64,000 bases of DNA from an uncultured Caldilineaceae bacterium (GTDB lineage: Bacteria > Chloroflexota > Anaerolineae > Caldilineales > Caldilineaceae): contig OX638330.1 of assembly GCA_951812725.1 (NCBI GenBank), positions 4,505,405-4,569,404 on the forward strand, written 5' to 3'. The notes beneath the pieces were generated by a model. That model did not search any database. It was not told the DNA's origin and worked only from the letters and a program-made list of their open reading frames with translations. Both the position numbers and the translations under genes were made by a program. Shown here piece by piece: positions 46,555-55,208 of the stretch. How positions within the stretch are numbered: position 1 is the first letter of the stretch; each line of letters begins with the position of its first letter.

Positions 46555-47298
46555 TTATCGGCAACGCGGATCATCGAGATGTGTCCAAGCTTCGATGGCT
46601 TCTACTGAACCTGGCCACGGCCTGACTTGACAGAATGCCAGGGCCGTGCCGATTGGACTGAGACCTTCGGCATAGAATCCGGGGGCGGCTTGACCTGGCG
46701 GCGTTGGAGCCGTTACACGAAAGCCATCGATCCGAAATGCAGGATCGACAGGGTGGAAGGGCGTGATGAGGGTGTAGAAGTCCTGGTGAATGGAAAGACC
46801 TTTGTCCGGGTACCATAGTTCCAGATTGAGAACGGCTTCGTGGTGGCCAGAGCTGTAGTAGGCGCTGTAGAGCCTTGGTGCGCCCAAGCAGTCGATCACC
46901 TGGGTAATGGTAGCGGGGGGATTCCACATTACGTCGAAGCTCTCCAGTCGCCTTTCGATGTTGAAAAGCGCTGAATATGTGACCTGGCGTTGGCTGTGGC
47001 TTCCCTGCCACTCAAGTAAGAGATCGCCCGCGGATAAATTTGCAAATCGAAACTGATCCTGTTCACTTGCCCCGGAATTGATCGCAATTGTGGAGACATC
47101 GGCGGGGGAATCGACGCCAAAATTGAGCTTTTGCCAAGGGAACTCGGCAAATATATCGCAAGATAGAGGCTTGGGAGTCCCGTACACCTTAAACGACTCC
47201 TGGGCCCCGCAGCCTGCCAAGATGGAAAGGAATAGCAGCATACAGGCGACGGGGAGGAGAGGGCGGACAGATCGGCTCCGTGTACGTTTGCGGTTCAT
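46555..47298 (-). CDS. Lipoprotein of unknown function
   Basis: 247 residues from ATG 47298, chosen because it gives a compact lipoprotein signal (NRKRTRSRSVRPLLPVACML, then LFLSILAGC); the frame continues upstream to 47382. The mature part (about 217 residues) starts GAQESFKVYGTPKPLSCDIF. I do not recognise a domain. Four cysteines could form disulfides outside the cell. It precedes the propeller gene on the same strand (108 bases apart), so the two may form a surface-protein operon. An 8-bp inverted repeat (46512-46545) lies between them. Confidence 0.65.
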   Translation of the reverse strand: MNRKRTRSRSVRPLLPVACMLLFLSILAGCGAQESFKVYGTPKPLSCDIFAEFPWQKLNFGVDSPADVSTIAINSGASEQDQFRFANLSAGDLLLEWQGSHSQRQVTYSALFNIERRLESFDVMWNPPATITQVIDCLGAPRLYSAYYSSGHHEAVLNLELWYPDKGLSIHQDFYTLITPFHPVDPAFRIDGFRVTAPTPPGQAAPGFYAEGLSPIGTALAFCQVRPWPGSVEAIEAWTHLDDPRCR

Positions 47299-47609
47299 TC
47301 TTGGAGATGTTGTGCTTCCCCAAAGAATTACCCTGCGAAACAGTTCCATGACTGGCGATCCTCTTGTCGGCGGATAGGACATTGTGGTGTTGCCTGATGG
47401 CTTTTTAGAGATTATACCTCTATCGGCATGGTGGCGTTGGCGGCTGTTCGGCAGCCGTGGAAAGAATTACTCTTACGTGCAAAGTGGAAAGCCGTTTCTT
47501 CCGGCATTGCTCATTGTGCAGATGCGGCTATGACGCCTGTGTTCCCACGATGCATCGTGTGCGAAACGTCTCAGTTTCACGAGGGACCCACAGTTAGAAT
47601 TCGAAACGA

Positions 47610-48629
47610 TCAAGGCACAGACACCCACGACCCCTCGTCTGCGGCTTTGTACATCGCCTCCATAACCGCGCTGCGGTAGGCGGCTTCGCGGGGGCCGACG
47701 AGCGGGACGGAGGCCCTTGCGGACGCATCTTGCGCGTTGAGCGCGTCGAGGAAGAGGTCGAATGCGTGGGGCCAGGCGGGGGGCAGGTCGGTCCAGGGCT
47801 TTTTGCCGTCGGCGCCCTCGAGGTTGACGCTGGTGATGTATAGATCGCTGCGGTTGTGGATGTAGGCGTGGCCCTCGGTGCCGCTGATTTCGGCGGTGAT
47901 GGGTTCGGCCACGTCGACCCAGGCGGCGGCGAGCGAACCGATTGCGCCGCTGCTGAAATTGAAGAGCGCTTCGCCGGTCTCGTCACAGTCGGGGCCGTAC
48001 TTTTCCAGCACCACATTCAGGGTGGCGGTGACTCTGTCGACATCGCCCAGAATCCACAGCATCAGATCGAGGGCGTGCGTGCCGAGGTCGCCGAAAGCGC
48101 CGACACCGGCCTGCTGCAGGTCGGTCATCCACAGGTAGTCGGGCGTGAAGATATCGCGCATGGCGCCGGAATGGCAGTTGATGAAACGGGCGCGGGTGAT
48201 CTGGCCGAAGACGCCCTGTGCCACGAGATCCTTGAGGGCCTGGTGGACCGGGATGCCGCGGCTGAAGTAGCCGGTCTGAAAGAGGACGCCGGCCTGTTCG
48301 ATGGCGGCGGCCATGCGGTAGGCGTCCTGCGCGGCGATGCCGAGCGGCTTTTCGACGAACATGTGCTTGCCTGCGGACGCGGCGGCGGTGACGAGCGGCT
48401 CGTGCTGGTCGGTTTCGGAGCAAATGATGACGCCGTGGATGGCGCGGTCGTTCCAGATGGCGTCGACGTTGTCGAGGGCGGGCGCGCCGAGCTGGTCGCT
48501 GCAGGTTTTGGAGCGAGCCGGGTCGCGGTCCCAGACGGCGACGGTGTTGACATCGGCGCGGGCTTGCAGGCGCTTGATGAAGCCGGGTGTGTGGATATGG
48601 GCGCAGCCGACGAGTGCTATGTTTGCCAT
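47610..48629 (-). CDS. Gfo/Idh/MocA-family oxidoreductase
   Basis: 339 residues. The N-terminal Rossmann domain (NIALVGCAHIHTPGFIKRL) has a variant nucleotide motif with GCAHIH instead of the usual G-x-G-x-x-G. The family motif EKPLGIAAQDAYRM (about 95) supplies the catalytic Lys. The second domain includes GAFGDLGTHALDLMLWILGD with the conserved His. These enzymes act on sugars, inositols or their derivatives with NAD(P). A decayed relative lies at 41570-41700. No close operon partner is seen. Confidence 0.87.
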   Translation of the reverse strand: MANIALVGCAHIHTPGFIKRLQARADVNTVAVWDRDPARSKTCSDQLGAPALDNVDAIWNDRAIHGVIICSETDQHEPLVTAAASAGKHMFVEKPLGIAAQDAYRMAAAIEQAGVLFQTGYFSRGIPVHQALKDLVAQGVFGQITRARFINCHSGAMRDIFTPDYLWMTDLQQAGVGAFGDLGTHALDLMLWILGDVDRVTATLNVVLEKYGPDCDETGEALFNFSSGAIGSLAAAWVDVAEPITAEISGTEGHAYIHNRSDLYITSVNLEGADGKKPWTDLPPAWPHAFDLFLDALNAQDASARASVPLVGPREAAYRSAVMEAMYKAADEGSWVSVP

Positions 48630-48954
48630 GAAGAGATTCTCCGGGTGAGTGTTTGGCTGCCGCTGCGGCCAGCAGTTGGGACGGTTGGCGGCAGCGGGTC
48701 AGAGCAGTTCTGGGCGCCCGATTGGGCGCGCGTCCTTAGTGTAGCGGATCGGCGGGTAACGCGCTATCGCGCGGCCAGGTTGCGCGTGTCCGGGGGAATG
48801 ATGGCGACGCTGGCGGGGCTGGCATAGGGGGCATGTTTTGCGGGCGCGGTCGGGAGTGATAGCATCAGTTTTGCGGCGCGCAGGCGGAACAGCGTGGCAG
48901 GGCAGTCCTCTATTCAAATAGATCGGATTTCAGACAAATAGGAAGAAGGGAACA

Positions 48955-49956
48955 GTGGCTGACAGCCGTCCAATATTGGCAATAACGTTAGGCGATCCGG
49001 CCGGCATCGGGCCGGAGGTGGTTCTGAAGGCATTGCAGCATGGGGAGGTGTTCGCGGCGTGCCGGCCGCTGGTGATTGGCGACCGGGGGGTCCTCGACAG
49101 GGCGGCGGCGTGGCTGGATGTCGGGCCGCGGTATGAGCGCATTGTTGATATTGGCGGCGGCAACTATGAAGAGGGGATGGTGCCGCTGCTGGATCTGGCG
49201 AACGTCGAGCTGGCTGAGGCGCCGGTGGGGGAGGTGAGCGCGGGCGCGGGGCGGGCCGCGGTGGAATATGTGATGCGCGCGTGTGACCTTGCGATGGCGG
49301 GGCAGGTGGAGGCGGTGGTGACGGCGCCGCTGAACAAGGAGGCGATGCACCGGGCCGGCTTTCTGTACCCCGGTCATACCGAGCTGCTGGCGGAGCGCAC
49401 CGGGGCTGAGCGGGTGTCGATGCTGCTGGTGGGGCCGAATCTGCGGGTGGTGCATGTGAGTACGCACGTTGCGCTGGAGGAGGCGATCCGCCGGGTTACG
49501 CCGGCGCGGGTGCTGGAGGTGATCGAGCTGGCCTACCGCTCCTGCCGGATGCTGGGAGTCGAGGCGCCGCGGATTGCGGTGGCGGGGTTGAACCCCCACG
49601 CGAGCGAAAACGGGCTGTTTGGCGTGCAGGAGGCGGAGCAGGTCGAGCCGGCTATCGAAATGGCGCGGGCGCGGGGCTGGACGGTCTCTGATCCGCAGCC
49701 GCCGGATACGGTCTTTTTGCGGGCGACGCGGGGCGAGTACGACATTGTCGTGGCGATGTATCACGACCAGGGTCATATTCCGATGAAGCTGCTGGCCTTT
49801 GACAGCGGCGTAAACGTGAGTATTGGACTGCCGATAATTCGGACTTCCGTGGATCACGGCACGGCATTTGATATCGCGGGGACGGGAAAGGCCAGCGAGG
49901 AGAGTATGCTGGCGGCGGTGCGCGTGGCGGTGACGATGGCGAACAGCAGTGGATAG
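48955..49956 (+). CDS. pdxA: 4-hydroxythreonine-4-phosphate dehydrogenase
   Basis: 333 residues, GTG start with AGGAAG/AAGGG upstream. It acts in pyridoxal phosphate synthesis by the DXP-dependent route, oxidising 4-phosphohydroxy-threonine. The opening ILAITLGDPAGIGPEVVLKA is diagnostic. Three metal-binding histidines are expected in FLYPGHTELLAERTG, VVHVSTHVALEEA and MYHDQGHIPMKLLAFD; GLNPHASENGLFG and RTSVDHGTAFDIAGTGKASE are further hallmarks. A PdxA2-type role on other hydroxy-phosphates is possible because no other pdx gene is nearby. IS982 inserted 9 bases after its stop. Confidence 0.93.
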   Translation: MADSRPILAITLGDPAGIGPEVVLKALQHGEVFAACRPLVIGDRGVLDRAAAWLDVGPRYERIVDIGGGNYEEGMVPLLDLANVELAEAPVGEVSAGAGRAAVEYVMRACDLAMAGQVEAVVTAPLNKEAMHRAGFLYPGHTELLAERTGAERVSMLLVGPNLRVVHVSTHVALEEAIRRVTPARVLEVIELAYRSCRMLGVEAPRIAVAGLNPHASENGLFGVQEAEQVEPAIEMARARGWTVSDPQPPDTVFLRATRGEYDIVVAMYHDQGHIPMKLLAFDSGVNVSIGLPIIRTSVDHGTAFDIAGTGKASEESMLAAVRVAVTMANSSG

Positions 49957-49965
49957 TGGTTAGTG

Positions 49966-50977
49966 GGGCTTTATGCTAGTTAGTGTTTGAAAAAAGTCCC
50001 CTGGTGAGATAACTTTGGAAGTCTCGAACAACCAAGGTAGCTCACCAGGAGGACCGATCGAATGATAGCCCACTTTGACGATTTCTGTCTATGCGTGTAT
50101 GTGCTCGTTGACGACATGTGCAAGGAATTGGAAGAACATTTGAGACGACCGGGGCCGGAGCCTGAGTGTAGCGACAGTGAATTGATCGCGATTTGTCTCA
50201 TCGGCGAATGTGTGGGATGGGATGTGGAAACAGAGTTACTCAATCATATGCAGGCACATCGGGATAAGTTTCCGATTTTGCCGGAGCAGAGCCGTTTCAA
50301 TCGGCGGCGATGTAACTTGATGGGGGTCATCAATGAAATGCGACGCATGATGTTGGCCAGGACGGAACTCTACAGGGACGTGCATTGTGTAATCGATAGC
50401 CTGCCTATTCCTGTGGTTCAATTCCATCTGGCGCCACAAGCGCGCGCCAAATGGTCCGATTGGGGGGCCGATTTTGGGCCCGTTCCCTCCAAGAAGATGA
50501 TGATCTTCGGTTTCAAGCTGCATATGCTGATCACGATGGGTGGCCTCATTATCGACTTCGAGTTAGCTCCGGCTAACGAACGCGACTTGGCTGTCGGTCG
50601 CGAACTCCTTGCAGAACACGACAACCGCATCGTCATCGGCGACAAGGCCTACGTCAGTGCACCGGCAGCTGAGGAACTCTGGCAATACAATCGCATCCGT
50701 CTTCTCACCAAGAAGCGCAAAAACCAGAAAAAACAGATCCCGGCACACCTCTCTCGCCTCTACGACTCGGTCCGCCAAATCATCGAAACAGTCACCAGTC
50801 AACTCAACGCACAGTTCTCGATTGAAACCAACCACGCTCACACGCTCAGAGGCCTTTGTGCACGCTTATACACAAAATTGACCGCACATACCCTCTGCAT
50901 TTATATCAACCGCCTCTTGGGCGTACCTGACTATCTGCAAATCAAGCAATTGGCCTTTCCCAACTAGCATAAGGCCC
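49966..50977. mobile_element. Complete IS982-family insertion sequence
   Basis: The ends are imperfect inverted repeats (GGGCTTTATGCTAGTTAG at the left; GGGCCTTATGCTAGTTGG on the complement of the right). TAGTG is duplicated on both sides (49961-49965 and 50978-50982). The element, 1012 bp, sits inside an array of AGTGGTT repeats, so the duplication could in part reflect the repeat itself. Two decayed fragments of a relative lie at 63511-63890. Confidence 0.85.
50062..50967 (+). CDS. IS982-family transposase
   Basis: 301 residues, intact; AGGAGG stands before the ATG. Family hallmarks: HCVIDSLPIPVVQF (first catalytic Asp), KLHMLITMGGLIIDFELAPA, NERDLAVGRELLAEHDNRIV, the GDKAYVS segment (second Asp), the RQIIETVTSQLNAQFSIE stretch (Glu) and the LCARLYTKLTAHTLCIYINR end. 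The gene fills the element, leaving about 95 bases at the left and 10 at the right. Confidence 0.93.
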   Translation: MIAHFDDFCLCVYVLVDDMCKELEEHLRRPGPEPECSDSELIAICLIGECVGWDVETELLNHMQAHRDKFPILPEQSRFNRRRCNLMGVINEMRRMMLARTELYRDVHCVIDSLPIPVVQFHLAPQARAKWSDWGADFGPVPSKKMMIFGFKLHMLITMGGLIIDFELAPANERDLAVGRELLAEHDNRIVIGDKAYVSAPAAEELWQYNRIRLLTKKRKNQKKQIPAHLSRLYDSVRQIIETVTSQLNAQFSIETNHAHTLRGLCARLYTKLTAHTLCIYINRLLGVPDYLQIKQLAFPN

Positions 50978-51020
50978 TAGTGGTTAGTGGTTAGTGGTTA
51001 GTGGTTAGTGGTCAGTAAAG
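50978..51020. repeat. AGTGGTT heptad repeat tract
   Basis: Five to six tandem copies of (T)AGTGGTT ending AGTGGTCAGT. The same tract continues on the far side of IS982 (49950-49965), so the IS split it. Related short tracts lie at about 3615, 7880, 25750, 25960 and 32245. Confidence 0.7.
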
Positions 51021-51175
51021 GCCGCCAGGTCGCTGGCCACCACTGATAACTGGTGTTCGCGGCGCGGTGGCGGGATCTGCGTTATCGGCGTGATGCTGGG
51101 ATCGGGGCGCGTGATGGGCTGGCGGGGCGTGTTTGGCGGTATCACACACACGCTGGCGCCGCGACGTGACTGGTT

Positions 51176-51238
51176 TTGGACGGGGGCGTTGCGGGGGCGG
51201 AGCCCCTGCACAAGGGAGGGCGCTTGCGGCCGGCCACA
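51176..51238. repeat. Dispersed repeat core (short copy)
   Basis: GACGGGGGCGTTGCGGGGGC, then GGAGCCCCTGCACAAGGG. The second hairpin is of the GCGC-TT-GCGG type, with one mismatch compared with the 55-kb copy. Terminal repeats are absent. The wider stretch 51021-51417 holds no gene. Confidence 0.65.
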
Positions 51239-51417
51239 ACTGCTTTACACGCTGCTGGCGGGGACCAGCAACCGGCCCTGGGCCAGGAGATTGACGCCGT
51301 CAGCCGGGATGTGTATGATATTTCGAACAATCCCCTCTCCACGACCGAGTGGGATCAACCGCGGCGGCGCGTTGCGGGAATGCGCTTTTCTCGCAGCAAC
51401 GACTCAGGACACCGAAT

Positions 51418-52701
51418 ATGATGCGTATTCTGAGGAAATGGGGTGTGATCGTAGCGGTTGTCGTGGTGTGCGCGGTGGTCGCCACGTTTGGCCAGACGAA
51501 TAACGCAATCGCTAACATCAGGGAATTGCGTCAGACCCTTCGTCTGCGCCTGGAGCCCGACAATGTCGACGCCTACATCAGTCGGGGCAATGCCAAGTTC
51601 GAACGCGGCCAATATCAGGACGCCATCGCCGACTATAACCAGGTTCTCCAACTCCAGCCCGACAATGCCTCCGGTTACGACCATCGGGGCTTTGCGAAGT
51701 TAGTGCTGGGTCAATTCGAGGATGCCATCGCCGATTATGACCAGGCACTCCAACTGCGGCCTGACCTCGCCGCCGCCCACACCCATCGGGGCTTTGCAAA
51801 GCTAGAGCTTGGTCAATTTCAGGAAGCTGTCGCCGACACAGACCAAGCTCTCCAACTGTGGCCCGACGATGCATTCGCCTACGTCATTCGAGGCGAGGCC
51901 AAGGTCTGTCTAGGTCAATACCAGGATGCCATCGCCGACTTTAACCAGGCCCTCCAAATCCAGCCTGACGATGCCAGCGCCTACGTAGGTCGGGCCAATG
52001 CCAGGACCTACCTTGGCCAATACGAAGACGCCTTCGCCGACTTGGACCGGGCTCTGCAACTCCAGCCCGACAATGCCCGCGCCTACCTCGTTATGGGCGG
52101 TACCAAGACTCACCTTGGTCAATACGATGACGCCTTCGCCGACTATGACCAGGCACTCCGGCTCCACCCCGACTATCCCGTTGCCTACGTCAGTCTGGGC
52201 CATGCCAAGGCACACCTCGGTCAGTACCAGGATGCCATCGCCGACTTTGACCAGGCTCTCCAGTTGCGGCCCGACTATCCCGCTGCCTACGTCGGTCTGG
52301 GCCATGCCAAGGCACACCTCGGTCAGTACCAGGATGCCATCGCCGACTATGACCAGGCTCTCCAGTTGCGGCCCGACTATGCCAGAGCCTACTTTTTTCG
52401 GGGCCGTGCCAAGGTTGAGCTTGGTCAATACCAGGACGCCATCACCGACTATGACCAAGCTATCCAACTCCAGCCTGAGAAAGCCAGCGGCTTTGTCAGG
52501 CGGGGTATTGCCAAGGCCCACCTAAGTCAATACCAGGATGCCATCACCGACTTTGATCAGGCTCTCCAACTCCAGCCCGGTAATGCCAGCGCCTACCACA
52601 ATCGGGTCCTTGCCAAGCTCAACGCAGGCCAAGACCGGAACCCCATGCCCGACTATGACCAGGCTCTCCAATTCCAGCCCGACTCCGCTGCCAGCTACTA
52701 G
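51418..52701 (+). CDS. TPR-repeat protein, membrane-anchored
   Basis: 427 residues from ATG 51418 (a second ATG follows directly). An N-terminal hydrophobic segment (WGVIVAVVVVCAVVATFG) is a signal anchor or signal peptide. Eleven 34-residue tetratricopeptide repeats follow, with the consensus LGQYQDAIADYDQALQLRPD. Repeats 7 and 8 are almost identical in DNA, which points to recent internal duplication. TPR arrays bind partner proteins; no partner is suggested by the neighbours. The gene ends inside the left terminal repeat of a miniature element, which supplies the last Tyr codon and the TAG stop. Confidence 0.85.
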   Translation: MMRILRKWGVIVAVVVVCAVVATFGQTNNAIANIRELRQTLRLRLEPDNVDAYISRGNAKFERGQYQDAIADYNQVLQLQPDNASGYDHRGFAKLVLGQFEDAIADYDQALQLRPDLAAAHTHRGFAKLELGQFQEAVADTDQALQLWPDDAFAYVIRGEAKVCLGQYQDAIADFNQALQIQPDDASAYVGRANARTYLGQYEDAFADLDRALQLQPDNARAYLVMGGTKTHLGQYDDAFADYDQALRLHPDYPVAYVSLGHAKAHLGQYQDAIADFDQALQLRPDYPAAYVGLGHAKAHLGQYQDAIADYDQALQLRPDYARAYFFRGRAKVELGQYQDAITDYDQAIQLQPEKASGFVRRGIAKAHLSQYQDAITDFDQALQLQPGNASAYHNRVLAKLNAGQDRNPMPDYDQALQFQPDSAASY

Positions 52702-52887
52702 GGATCGTTGGCTCTTTCCTCGAGAAGGACGAAATCCGGGTACTCCCGGGTTTAGAACCATGCCACAGTAGACGAACAAAGCCTTGAGTTTCACGAGTCG
52801 CCTACAAGAGGGGCAATCACGAAAGCAATCAGGTAGGGGCACCCACAAGGGGTGCCCCTACCTGATGTAACTGTCAACGATCCCTAG
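52698..52887. mobile_element. 190-bp miniature element with perfect terminal inverted repeats, TA target
   Basis: CTAGGGATCGTTG (52698-52710) and CAACGATCCCTAG (52875-52887) form perfect 13-bp ends. Each is bordered outside by TA (52696-52697 and 52888-52889), the target duplication expected of IS630/Tc1-type transposition. The interior has no gene but a perfect 17-bp hairpin (52828-52866). Removing the element and one TA restores AGC-TAA, so the original TPR stop was TAA at this exact place. Confidence 0.8.
52828..52866. terminator. Perfect hairpin inside the miniature element
   Basis: ATCAGGTAGGGGCACCC and its exact complement are separated by ACAAG. It lies between the convergent TPR and aminotransferase genes and may stop transcription from both sides, although no T run follows. 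GTAGGGGC...GCCCCTAC hairpins of this type are common in repeats of other bacteria. Confidence 0.5.
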
Positions 52888-52899
52888 TAAGGCGGTGAC

Positions 52900-54087
52900 T
52901 CATGGGGGGTTCTGGAAAGTGTCAAACACTTGGCCCAGGCGACGGATGCCCTCTTCGATTTCCGGGATGCTGTAGTGGGCGAAGCAGAGGCGCAGGCAGT
53001 GGTCGAGGCCGCCGACGCTGGAGCAGCGGGGACCGGGTAGGAAGCCGACTTTGGCGCCGGCGGCGGCATCCAGTAGCGCGGTGGTGTCGATGTTGTCGGC
53101 GCAGGTGAGCCAGAAGAAGAAGCCGCCGGCGGGCACGGTCCAGGTGGCACGGTCGCCGATGTGCTTGTGCAGGGCCGCGTCCATGGCCTCGACCCGCTGC
53201 CGGTAGGCGCGGCGCAACTCCTCCAGATAGTCCTTCTGCCCGCCCCCTTCCAACGCAACCCGCACCAGATTGGATGTGAAGTGGTTGAGTCCGCCGCCGC
53301 TGTCGACCAGGCCGCTGGCGGCGAATTGACGCGTCAGCTGTGCGGATGTCTGCACCCAGCCGAGGCGCAGGCCGGGCGCAAGGATCTTTGAGAATGAGCC
53401 GAGGGAGAGCACCCTGCCGCTGTCTGCATGGGCGGCGAAGGGCGGCGGCGGCGGCGATCCGAAATCGAGGAGATGATAGACTTCGTCGGCGACGATCAGG
53501 AATTCATGCTCCTCTGCCAGGGCGAGCAACTGCTGGCGGCGGTTGTGGGGAAGGGTGCGGCCGGTGGGGTTCTGGTAGGTGGGGATGGTGTAGAGAAGGA
53601 CGGGGCGGTGGCGGGTGAGGGCGTCTGCGACGGCAGGCAGGGACAGGCCGTGCTCATCGGTTGGGATCGGCACGGCGTTGAGGCGGTGATCCTCCTGGAG
53701 GATGCGGAGGGCGAGAAAGTAGCTTGGCTCTTCGACGAAGACGGTGTCGCCGGGGCGGGTGAAGAGGGTGCAGACCAGGTTGAGGGCCTGGGATGCGCCG
53801 GCGGTGATCATCAGCTGCTGCGGATCTACGGCGGCGCGGTAGCCGCGCCTGAGGAATTCGGCGAGCGCCCAGCGGAAGCGGCCGTCCCCCTGGGGGAAGC
53901 CGTAGTTGAGCAGCTCGGTGTCGCCTTCGGCGAAGCGTTCGGCGGCGACCTCGCTCATCAGGGCGTGGGGCAGGAGTGCGAAGTCGGGCTGGCCGATGCC
54001 AAAGTTGATGCTGTCTGCGCTGCGGTCGACTTGGGTCGAGCGATCGTACATGGCAGTGGAGCCCTGTTGATCGGGATTCGTCGTCAT
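52900..54087 (-). CDS. PLP-dependent aminotransferase, class I/II (LysN/2-aminoadipate-like)
   Basis: 395 residues from ATG 54087; ATG 54051 (MYDRSTQVDRSADSINFGIG) is an equally possible start, and neither has a clear ribosome site. The fold-type I pattern is clear: INFGIGQPDFALLP, ITAGASQALNLVCTLFTRPG, YTIPTYQNPTGRTLP, IVADEVYHLLDF and the PLP-lysine motif SLGSFSKILAPGLRLGWVQT. This branch covers 2-aminoadipate, aromatic and branched-chain transaminases and regulator-less relatives of MocR. The substrate is unknown. It lies 73 bases after the exporter's MFP gene on the same strand. Confidence 0.88.
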   Translation of the reverse strand: MTTNPDQQGSTAMYDRSTQVDRSADSINFGIGQPDFALLPHALMSEVAAERFAEGDTELLNYGFPQGDGRFRWALAEFLRRGYRAAVDPQQLMITAGASQALNLVCTLFTRPGDTVFVEEPSYFLALRILQEDHRLNAVPIPTDEHGLSLPAVADALTRHRPVLLYTIPTYQNPTGRTLPHNRRQQLLALAEEHEFLIVADEVYHLLDFGSPPPPPFAAHADSGRVLSLGSFSKILAPGLRLGWVQTSAQLTRQFAASGLVDSGGGLNHFTSNLVRVALEGGGQKDYLEELRRAYRQRVEAMDAALHKHIGDRATWTVPAGGFFFWLTCADNIDTTALLDAAAGAKVGFLPGPRCSSVGGLDHCLRLCFAHYSIPEIEEGIRRLGQVFDTFQNPP

Positions 54088-54160
54088 TTGTTGCGTTCTG
54101 TCTTGATTGCGACAGAAGTAGAGTGTCTCGCCATTTCGAAAGGTACGTCCGGGTGACGGC

Positions 54161-55195
54161 TTATTCTCCCATGAAGGTAGCGGTCGCGCCCAATACCTCG
54201 TCATCGTTCTTCAGGTCAATGGAGTGGACTATGGTCCATTCTCCGTGGAGGCCTTCCGGGGTGACGGCAGTCGGCAGTCGCTCCTGGCCGCGCAGGACAG
54301 TGACAACGGTTTCGCCGTTCACCTCCTGAATGGCGGAGGTGGGGACAAGCCAACGGTCATCAACCAGTTCATTTCTCAGGGTCGCTACAGCTGACATTCC
54401 CGGCAATACTGAGGCCAGATCGTTATCGAGAAGTCGTATGGTGACCGGATAGTTGATAACACCGCTTTGGGTCTTGTTGAACGGATCGATGCGGCTGATC
54501 TCACCGGCAAAGGTTTCGTCGGGAAAGGCGTCGATGACGACTTCTACGGGGCGGCCGCTCTCGATCCTGGGGATGTCGACTTCAGCCACTTGTACGGTCA
54601 GTTCGAGGCGGCCGGGGTCGGCAAGCGTGGCGACAACGGTTCCCGACGAGACTTTCGTTCCCGGGGCGGCATCGAGGGTCAGAACGGAGCCGGTGATGGG
54701 GGCGGCCATCTGGGCGGCGGCCAGGTCCTGCAACGCTTTCTGCAGGTCCAGCTCCGCCTGTGCGACGCTCAGTTTCCCCAGTTCCAAATCGATTTCGTCG
54801 GCGCTGGTGAGGAGCCGACTGAGCCTGAGTTGGGAGGAGGCCAGGTCGATGCGGGCCTGCTCGACTGCGCGCTTCAAGTCTTCCTGGTCCAGCGAGAGAA
54901 GGGGGTCGCCGGCGGTGACGGTGTCGCCGACTTCGACCAGTACCTCACTGACGAAGCCATCGATGTGTGCAACTACCTGGGCTTCTTCGATGAGGTTGAT
55001 GTTGCCGGCAGCCTTCAACTGGCCGATTGAGGCGTCCGCCGGCCGGATGCGGGTGGTTACTGCGCTGCCTTCCAGTTCGGACAGATTCCCGGCCCGGGCC
55101 GCGTCCGAGGTTTGGAAGAGGCGAAGATAGGCGGCGACGGCAGAGGCCGCAGCTATAAGGACGATAACAGTGAGCAAGAGATGCCTGCGGTTCAT
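54161..55195 (-). CDS. HlyD/MacA-type membrane-fusion protein
   Basis: 344 residues from ATG 55195 (TAGGAG 7 bases upstream); the much longer open frame upstream is a miniature element, not protein. An N-terminal anchor (LLLTVIVLIAAASAVAAYL) is followed by biotinyl-lipoyl-like parts (AQVVAHIDGFVSEVLVEVGD, then TVTAGDPLLSLD), a helical hairpin (about 110-165) and the AAPITGSVLTLDAAPGTKV beta-barrel region. It should link the MacB-like ABC transporter to export across the envelope. A 287-bp element sits 13 bases upstream of the ATG and separates it from the permease gene. Confidence 0.88.
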   Translation of the reverse strand: MNRRHLLLTVIVLIAAASAVAAYLRLFQTSDAARAGNLSELEGSAVTTRIRPADASIGQLKAAGNINLIEEAQVVAHIDGFVSEVLVEVGDTVTAGDPLLSLDQEDLKRAVEQARIDLASSQLRLSRLLTSADEIDLELGKLSVAQAELDLQKALQDLAAAQMAAPITGSVLTLDAAPGTKVSSGTVVATLADPGRLELTVQVAEVDIPRIESGRPVEVVIDAFPDETFAGEISRIDPFNKTQSGVINYPVTIRLLDNDLASVLPGMSAVATLRNELVDDRWLVPTSAIQEVNGETVVTVLRGQERLPTAVTPEGLHGEWTIVHSIDLKNDDEVLGATATFMGE

Positions 55196-55208
55196 TGGGA
55201 TGCTCCTA

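Noticed and set aside
50978..51020. Tandem repeats considered as a CRISPR array
   Set aside because: The units are 7 bases without spacers, and no cas genes are present.
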